The notes under the pieces were generated by a model that saw only the letters and a list, made by a program, of their open reading frames with translations, did no database searches and had not been told where the DNA came from. A stretch of 64,000 nucleotides of DNA from Quillaja saponaria (lineage: Eukaryota; Streptophyta; Magnoliopsida; Fabales; Quillajaceae), in NCBI GenBank assembly GCA_029379385.1, contig CM055617.1:16562679-16626678 (forward strand), read 5' to 3'. This document shows positions 56,537-64,000 of this stretch, one piece after another (within the stretch, counting starts at the first letter, position 1; each line of letters starts with the position of its first letter). The position numbers and the translations under genes were made by a program.

Positions 56537-58857
56537 CAATGTTGCAATTAATAATATAACAATAAAAATATACACAAGATTAGTTAAAGAAACTATTCAT
56601 CACACAATAACACTCTTAGTTGTCTTTTAAGATGTTATAGATATAGATGGCCCCCTGAAATCATGTTGTTTGCTTTTCTTTTTACAAGTTTCTGATCCTC
56701 TTCTTCTTCCTCTACAAAATCGTGACATTTGCTCCTGTCATAGTTGCTCAGAAACAACAATCACACAAGTCATACCATAATTTCTTTTTTGTTTGTTTCT
56801 TTTTTTTTTTTTTTTTTTTTTTTTTCATTTCCTTGTTTCTTTTCTCAATAAGACAAACCATAACTAATGTATTTTATAAGCAGACTGAAATTACAAAATA
56901 ATTGAATTTTCAAAACCAAATAATGCTTCGTCCCTTTTTGAGAACCCAACGATACGTGCATTTTACTTCTAACCTTTTCTTCTTCCTCCAGAAAAAAACC
57001 CATTGAAATCGCTAACAATCCAAAAAATACCCAACTAGTATATATATATTTAGAATCCTAACATACATCAATATAGGTGTAGGTTAACAATGTCAATACA
57101 TTTTAGTGGACTAAACAATCTTACTTTATCTTTCAATCCAAGAAGGTCATAATTGTAATTTTACTTAAAAATTTACAAACCAAAAACTTTAATTTCCAAT
57201 ATCTTTTCTCACATTTTCATTTTGAAAAAATTACCATTCTTTTTTATTAAAAACAAATTAACATGGTGGGGGTTTTTGTGCTTTCACAGCAAAAGTTAAA
57301 ATTCCAGATTTCCAAGTCAATTTTCGCTCCCTATGCGCCTTTCTCTCTCTCCTCTCCTTTTTTGTGTTGTTCATATCTTTTTTTATGGCTGTTCCATACC
57401 GGTCAGGTATTAGCTTTTGTTTTGTATAATGTGGTAATATAAAGGAACCAATGGGATGGAAAGGAAGTGAGAAAAGAACTCGAGTAAAAGCAAAACAATT
57501 GCAGAAATGAAGCCTGAGATAATGCCAACGAATTTAATTGGTTTTTGTTTTTCTTTTATGGTTGAAAAATCTTAAGAATTTGTCGGTTGCAAATATATGT
57601 TGATTTTTTCAGCGTTGATTCTGATTCAGTATTATTATGTTTTTATTTTTCATAAATTTGTTATCCATTAAATGGCTAGAAGGTCCAACAATGTTACAAC
57701 AAATGTCACCATCCACACAAACACTACTGTCACCGCTAAACCAACTCAACTGCCACCACCATTGCTATTGGCCCACTGCCATCACCACCACCATTGCTAC
57801 CGCTAATACCACCACCATTGCTACCATCAGAACAATAAGAGTCATAACTGTCGGGAAAAATATTTTTGAAATCCACATAGTTTTCAACTATTTGTAATAC
57901 TCTCTACGAAGATCGTTGAATTTAATCTACATGTCAAAACAATAACATGAGATAAAATTAGTGTGATAATACCCTTTTTTTTTTTTTTTTATTAAAGTAA
58001 AAATATTTCGTAGAGATCATTTTCTTTAGAAATTTATAAATCTATTCTTCTCAGCTTTATATTTAACTTTAACTTCTCGAACGGTGAAATTCTTCATCAA
58101 TGAAGTGTGCTAATTGCCCATATTCGAAATCGGTTTCCACCATATTTCTAATGTTTTATCTACTAGAGATGATTTAGGGAGAGAATGGAGGAAAATAGGA
58201 ATAAAGAAAAAGAGAATGAGAGTTTGACGGGAGAGATCAGTGGGATGACTTAGGGTAAAGGTGACATTTGTTTACGATGTCATTTCCCAATTATACATTG
58301 AGAAATGGACCTAATTGAGATAATAACACAATTAAGTAACAATTAGCTAGGTAGATGGCTAGCTTGCCATAATAATGACTCTAGTCGAATTTTGAGTGGC
58401 GTTCAAGCAAATAATTTTGTCCAACCCTAGCTACTAAATCTACTAAATGTCAAAAATAGTTTAGGAAGCTGACATCAGAGACCGGGCATGCTGTAAGGCC
58501 CAAAATTTCTACCCCGGGCCTCCAGCTAGAACATTGACACTTAATCGTGTTCTTCTGGTTCTTGATATAACAAAAATTTAATATCCAATGCACAATTGGT
58601 TAATGATTTACCATGTATTATTTGATTCTCATTCAATGGCTTTGTGGTTAAGGACAACAAGCACACATGGAAAAGCTATCTATCGTAATAGATCTTCCCA
58701 ATTTCCTATGTGATTGCTATAAAAGCTTAAATAACTAAAGGGGAAATAAGTGAAGTGACAAGGCAGAGGTTAATGGGATAAAATAAAAATACATAAAATA
58801 AAAGATTTTGCATGTATAGCAGGCAAAGTAAAGCAAACAGAGCGTGAACTGGGACAG

Positions 58858-58896
<39 letters not shown>

Positions 58897-60330
58897 AAGA
58901 AATTTACTTTAATCACGTAAATTCATCTCTCAATCTTCTATTTTTGGAATCTTGTATCTTCTAGTTTCAACACTCACTATTCTTTAAAATTGTGTGTACG
59001 TAACTACGTTTACATTTAATTTTGCAAACAAACAAGGCCCTCCACTCTTTCAAAAAATTTCCTTCTTTCTACAGACTACAATGTTTCCTCATTAAAATGT
59101 ATTTCCATCTTGACCAATCTCTTACTTTCCAATGAGATAGTTCCTTTTTCACTGAGAAACGTTTGCACATGGTTAAGTTCAATCAAGAAAGATATTTGAG
59201 GGCATAAGATCTGATAGCATAGATTTGTTTCTTGGAGAGTTCCTGTTATTCAATATTCTATTCTTGAAGGATGAATCCATTAGTTTAACAATTGACCTTC
59301 ACCAAAAGTCAGTTGCTTATACCACACGAAAAGCCATTTCATTTGTCACTGTACTTGGGCAAACTCAAACGTCTCAACCTGCCTATGAAAATACATCTAT
59401 TGAATTGGTAATTTGTCGGTGCTAAATGATCTTCAAGATGATAGCATGTTAAATGCATAACCCACTGAGATTTCAGTCCAACAAATGTTTACATTCCAAG
59501 CACAATTCATTCGAAATGATCAAAACAAAAAGGGATAGCGGCCCAATTTCAAATGATGTCATTTAACATAAAATGAAATATAAAAAAAGAAAAAAAGAAA
59601 AAAAAAGAAATACAATGTGAACCTTTCCACTATTGTGTACAAGCAATTAGCAAGAGTTCTGCTAGAAAAAAAATATATGACCATAAGCTTAACTCAAACG
59701 ATTTGATATATTTACCCATTAATAAACTTATTAACCTACATTCCTGATTTATTTATTTTCTATTAGTATGTTATGATAATTATTTCTTTATTAAGATACC
59801 ACTAATTAAATTACTATATCATTCTTACCAAAAAATTAATTAGTATATCATTTTTATTATATATATATATATATTGGGTATATTAGGAGTACCTGAACTT
59901 GGCACTAGGTTGTAGGAAGACTGGTACGAATTGCTTGAGCTAAGTTTGTGGAGTCATTTTTATTATATTGTTGAATAGAAAGTAATGATTGAATGAAATT
60001 AACTCAATTTTAAAATTGTCTAAAGATTATAAGTAGAAAAAGAATTGTAAAAGTTTATTTATTGCTTGAGTTCGGGTCTGACTTGTAATTTTTATTTAAT
60101 TTTTCTGTACTTTTTTTGAGAGTCTGGTCTTTATTTTTTTAATTTTTGTTATTGAATCGAACTCTAAACTTTTTAGAATTTTTTTTAATTTGTTAATGAA
60201 ATAAATTTTGAAAGATAAAAAGAATTGTTTCTTTTCTTTCTGATTTTACTTCAAAGCAGCTATTCTCAACCATTTCCTAAATAAGAATCAAGAAATCCTT
60301 TGCCTCTTTAAATTATTAATTTTTTTTTTT
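56537..60330. other. Long intergenic stretch without a supportable gene
   Basis: Contains a long T run (about 56,797-56,825), a CCACCACCATTGCTACC-type low-complexity tract (57,750-57,830), another T run near 57,978, a (TA)n(GA)n microsatellite at about 58,857-58,902, and A/G runs at 59,580-59,610. Open frames at 57,637 and 59,225 have no family resemblance. Nothing else recognised. Confidence 0.45.
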
Positions 60331-60479
60331 GGGTATAAATATTGCCCAACCCACTATAATTCCCTTCTCTATTACCTTTGTATCTTATTTCATATCTTCC
60401 TTCATTCTTTTCTTTTGTTACTCTCTGGTTGGTGCACTAAGAGGATTCTTTATTCGCAGTTCTATGCAAGAGAATTGGC

Positions 60480-60665
60480 ATGGGATACGGAACCTTAACA
60501 GATAATATCTGTAAACAATTATCAGAATCCATTGGTGGGACGTTTATGAGGGCTATTCCACCCCCTGCCATTAAATCAAAAGTTAGAGAGGAAAGAGATA
60601 ATTTCCATAAATTTTTCGTTAAGATGACTATTTCGAAGTTTATTTTTTTAATAAAGAAACTGTAA
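60480..60665 (+). other. Small ORF behind a TATA-like box, function unknown
   Basis: A frame of 61 codons (MGYGTLTDNICKQLSESIGG) ends at 60,665. About 140 bp upstream lies GGGTATAAATATTGCCCA (60,331), followed by a CT-rich stretch like a plant 5' UTR. I recognise no domain. It could be the 5' part of a transcript, an LTR promoter, or chance. Confidence 0.25.
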
Positions 60666-61013
60666 TTGTTCTCTCACCGGCGGTCGACAACAAGTATTAT
60701 AATATTTTTATTTATTTTTTGTTTTTATATTCTCTCGGGTTCTTTTTACTTTACAAGCAGTGCTGCTGCTTAAATTCTTGAAGTAACCTTAGTGTCGATG
60801 GTCTTCGCGGTGGCGGTGCTAGCAATGTGAATAGTAATTTTTAAGCTCTAAGTTTTATAGTTGCTAGAGTCAACATGTTGAGATTATCACATTGACATCT
60901 CCTCATGTGGAGAGAGTAGGAGTGTTGGGCATATTAAAGGGGTCTAGAACCTAGTTTTTAGTGAGGCCCATCTTATGAAGATAGCTCTATGTTAGTTATA
61001 CCTTGTTATAATT
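60666..61013. other. Short spacer before the terminal LTR
   Basis: No gene or repeat recognised. Confidence 0.4.
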
Positions 61014-64000
61014 CGTATTGTAATATTTAAAATATTAAATATAATAACGTTAAATTTGAGGTAATGTGTTAATTTTAGTTATAAAATAATAATAATTAAA
61101 AAAATTAATTAAATAATAAAAATATAAGCCAATATTTTAGTGTGTGTTTTAAAATTTTGTGTGTAATTTATTGATCAAAGTAGATAAAATTATGATCAAG
61201 TAAATTAAAGTGATGAAATGGTAAATAGATGTATATATTTAAATATTTAAATATATATATATATACAATTTTATTTTATAATCCATGACTTTGATCAAAC
61301 TAAATTGAATAAATGAATATGTATTTAAATATAACTCAAGTTTAAATGCACACTACAAAAACTTTAATATAAATTTTTTGTTGTAAATTCTAACTAAGTG
61401 TGAAATGGGAAAGATATTTAATTTTATAAGTGTGTGTATATATATATATATATAAAGTAAGAAAATTTATATACCACAATTTTTAACTTTTGACTATTTG
61501 ACTATCAACTTTTATTTGTTTGTCTTCTTGTTCCATTTTGTTCTTCACCGCCTTTAGCTTGTGCGTTTGAGCTTCACAAAACTTTGGGCTTTCTCTTGTC
61601 TTAGCCAAAATTCTAAGGTATTAATCCATTATTTTTGCTTGCTTTTATGACCGGCTATGCCTTCTTTTCTTTCTTGTGGGGTATGCCGGTTTTTTTTTTT
61701 TTTTTTTCCTGTGTGTTTGGCTGCCCTGTTTTGATAAAGGTATAAAGTAAGCATAATTTTTACACCACAAGATAAATGTAAATCAATAATATGTTACACC
61801 CTATGTTTGGTATTGACCTTTGACTTTATACTTTTGTTTTGTTCTTTTAAAATTATTATTCTCTTTCTTTTCTTCTTTATCCTTTTAGCCCACCGCCTTC
61901 GCATTCCTCTCCATTTTTCTGCCCGAGATCCTTCTGGTCCTCCTCTATTTTGCTCTCTTGTTTTGGCTTCTGGTCCTCCTCTATTTTGCTCTCTTGTTTT
62001 GGCCATGAATAGCTCACCTTGTAGCCGAGTGAAGCCTTGCACCTTCTTGTTCTCTATTCTTTCCCTTTCTTTCATGAATCTTCATCGCCTCTTATTTGCT
62101 GAAAAGTTGTCCATTTGCTTTGCTTTTTGTTGTTGTTGGTGGATTGTTTGTATCTCCTTCTAAGTGAAGCCGAGGGAGTGAGTACAAGGATTGCAAGACA
62201 GCTTTGTGTGTGGGCTGTAAGTCCTTTGTTTTTCCCTTGCTATGAGGTCTCTTTGTTCAGACAAGTGAGCTTCTCTTTAGTTCATATTTGTGAGATTATT
62301 TTCTTGGTGTGTGTATTGTGTTTAGGTGGAATTTGAAGATACCATAGAAGCTGTCATCTTGTTCTTGGTTGCTGCCATAGTAGTTCCTATTTTGGGTAGC
62401 AACAAAGCTGCCTTTCTTTCCTTTTTCATTCATCTTATTAGAGGGTCTGGGCTATTTAGCTCTCTTTCAATCTAATTTTTCTCAGTCTCCTTCTATGTGT
62501 CTTAGATGTCGACAACTATCTAAAAATTTTAATTAATTTTATTTTTTAATTAAACTTTTATTACTAATAGATGACTTTCTAGGAACTACTATTAATAACT
62601 AAAACTCAATATCTGTGTAATTTCCATTGAATTTGAGCACATAGTCATACTTGGTTGTTCGAGTTTTGTGTAATTAATGAATCTTGGTTAGATGGAAGAG
62701 TAAGGAGAGTTGAATTTAAGGAAGAGACATTCAGTGAATCATAGGCAATATCAGGGATAAGAGATACCTGAGAAAAAATTTGGAAGGTCAAGTTAGACAT
62801 TGAAAACTTAAATATTGTTGTTTGCCTTTTGCTATTGGAACTGTAGATTTCAAGTCTTTGGTAAATAATTACTTGAACTTGAAGTTTACGTTAGGAATGG
62901 GAATTTGTTATATTCTCTAGTTGGCTAATAAAATGTTCAAAGGAAGTCTAACTATAAAATATATTAATTGATCTACATAAGTTTTAGCTAGTTAAAGAAT
63001 TTAATAAGAAATATGAAATTAAGTGTGTTCATGGTGTAAATATATAGCTTAAGTTTTTAATTCAATCCAAATAATGAGTTCAATTGGAATTCAATAGTTG
63101 GAATATGAATAAATTAAAATTGGATGAATAGTGTGGGATTCTTGGTGAATGCATAAATATATTTACATATATACACTTGAGAAAATTAAATACACTTTAA
63201 GATGTTTGATAAAAGTCTAAAAGGAATTAGCCCTTAAAAATTTTGTTAGGTGTATTTATGTAAATTAAAGGATCGTAGAGATAACTATAAAGTTTATAAA
63301 ATAAGTAATATTTGAAAATATGACTTTCAGCTTTGGAACGTATTATTGAGCCAACGACACATGGATTGGAGAAGAAGTGACGAGCGCGATTTGTATCATT
63401 GTAAGTGGTTAACTATTACCCTTTGGTGGCTAGATTATTATGTGTGTATGTGTATTTGAATAAATTTGTTGTATAAAAAATAAGTACGTGCAGTACTTTA
63501 ATGAGTTATTTGAATTATATTTGATGATTGAAATTGTTTATGGTTGATAAAGGCCAACAAAGTAAATTTTTCTTTGAAATAATTTTTATTTTTGAACTGA
63601 TATTATGATATGAGATACTTTGACTATGACAATTATTTTAAAAGAATTGAGTGCTCATCCCCGTTCAGGAAGGATTGTGTATGGAGAATTAACTTGTTGT
63701 GCAGACGCGTAAATGCCCGGTAGGGAGAGCTAATGTTGTGCAGGGCTGAGTTACTCGTTGGCCCCTTGCTTGCCTTGTATACTATGGCTGCTTTGATTAA
63801 TTTGTTATCCTATGAATCATGTGAGTTGTGAATTTATAACAATTACAAGTGGGTACGTGCATTTTGAATTAAGACATGAACATTGTTATATAATGTTAAT
63901 TGACTATATATGTTATATACTTGTGTTGAGTGATGCTAGTACGATTTGGGTACAATTTTCCACTCACGGAGTCCGTAGAACTTACCCTTCTCTTGTGAAT
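61014..64000 (+). mobile_element. Partial LTR related to the 51,656-54,615 solo LTR, cut by the window end
   Basis: A start TGTTATAATTCGTATTG at 61,014 resembles TGTTATAACCCGATATT at 51,656. Later blocks line up with the solo LTR: ACACCACAAG (about 61,765), CACCGCC, TATTGAGCCAAC (63,345), GTGACGAGCG, ATTACCCTTTGG, and TTCCACTCAC at 63,957. By comparison about 0.5 kb more is expected beyond the window. The left boundary is uncertain (61,014 up to about 61,640), because 61,440-61,740 looks partly duplicated. Confidence 0.6.
61934..62005. repeat. 36-bp tandem repeat, two copies
   Basis: CTGGTCCTCCTCTATTTTGC begins at 61,934 and 61,970. The unit is 36 bp, so a chance minus-strand frame shows a doubled AKTREQNRGGPE. 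Confidence 0.95.

Noticed and set aside
57637..57897. Thr/His-rich 86-codon frame, possibly a repeat protein
   Set aside because: Low-complexity CCACCACCATTGCTACC tract with no conserved flanks or splice context.
59225..59425. 66-codon plus-strand frame that looked gene-like
   Set aside because: No recognisable domain, no splice partners, and no supporting context; length is within chance for AT-rich DNA.

Overview
The window looks like a stretch of a eudicot plant nuclear genome. It is AT-rich, has almost no long open frames, contains one multi-exon gene with GT-AG introns, and is otherwise packed with plant repeat families: Ty3/gypsy and Ty1/copia LTR sequences, RTE- and L1-type LINEs, MITEs, a TRIM-like element and an endogenous caulimovirid. 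I cannot name the species. I see no tRNA or rRNA gene, no CRISPR array and no bacterial-style operon.

Layout. 1-7.0 kb: nested, decayed Ty3/gypsy pieces. A minus-strand RT/RNase H fragment is broken by an Athila/Tat-like LTR, primer site and gag. Two direct LTR-like repeats then flank an integrase tail. 7.06-14.45 kb: an endogenous pararetrovirus, plus strand, in the order primer site, movement protein, capsid with zinc knuckle, protease, reverse transcriptase, RNase H, and a second ORF of unknown function. It is broken in every part. 15.3-17.8 kb: a decayed plus-strand chromovirus-like gypsy element. 18.8-31.1 kb: the one gene that reads as functional, an ARF GTPase-activating protein with an ArfGAP zinc finger and a C2 domain (AGD11/12/13 type). 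Eight coding exons sum to exactly 993 nt (330 codons plus stop). Its introns hold a three-level nest of RTE LINEs, a TRIM-like element and an LTR-retrotransposon remnant. 31.4-38.8 kb: a Tourist-like MITE, a complete but dead RTE LINE that landed on the left border of a second MITE, and a 5'-truncated L1. 39.6-45.4 kb: a nearly full-length dead L1 on the minus strand. 45.6-47.4 kb: one recognisable F-box pseudogene and a second, older fragment of the same kind. 49.2-50.4 kb: a hAT-like MITE and a WUSCHEL-related homeobox fragment carrying one frameshift. 51.66-56.53 kb: two adjacent solo LTRs, one gypsy-type (2,960 bp, perfect 5-bp target duplication) and one copia-type (1,689 bp). 61.0-64.0 kb: a second LTR related to the first solo LTR, cut by the window end.

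The best-supported novelty is structural. Several insertions can be ordered in time from target-site duplications read directly here: RTE in RTE in RTE, RTE in MITE, L1, solo LTRs and a hAT MITE. The most biologically interesting items are the pararetrovirus relic with its second ORF and an ACTGTAGC-repeat hairpin, the WOX-like homeobox fragment, and an upstream ORF in the ArfGAP gene that ends just past a splice junction. I did not find convincing evidence of an undescribed functional system.
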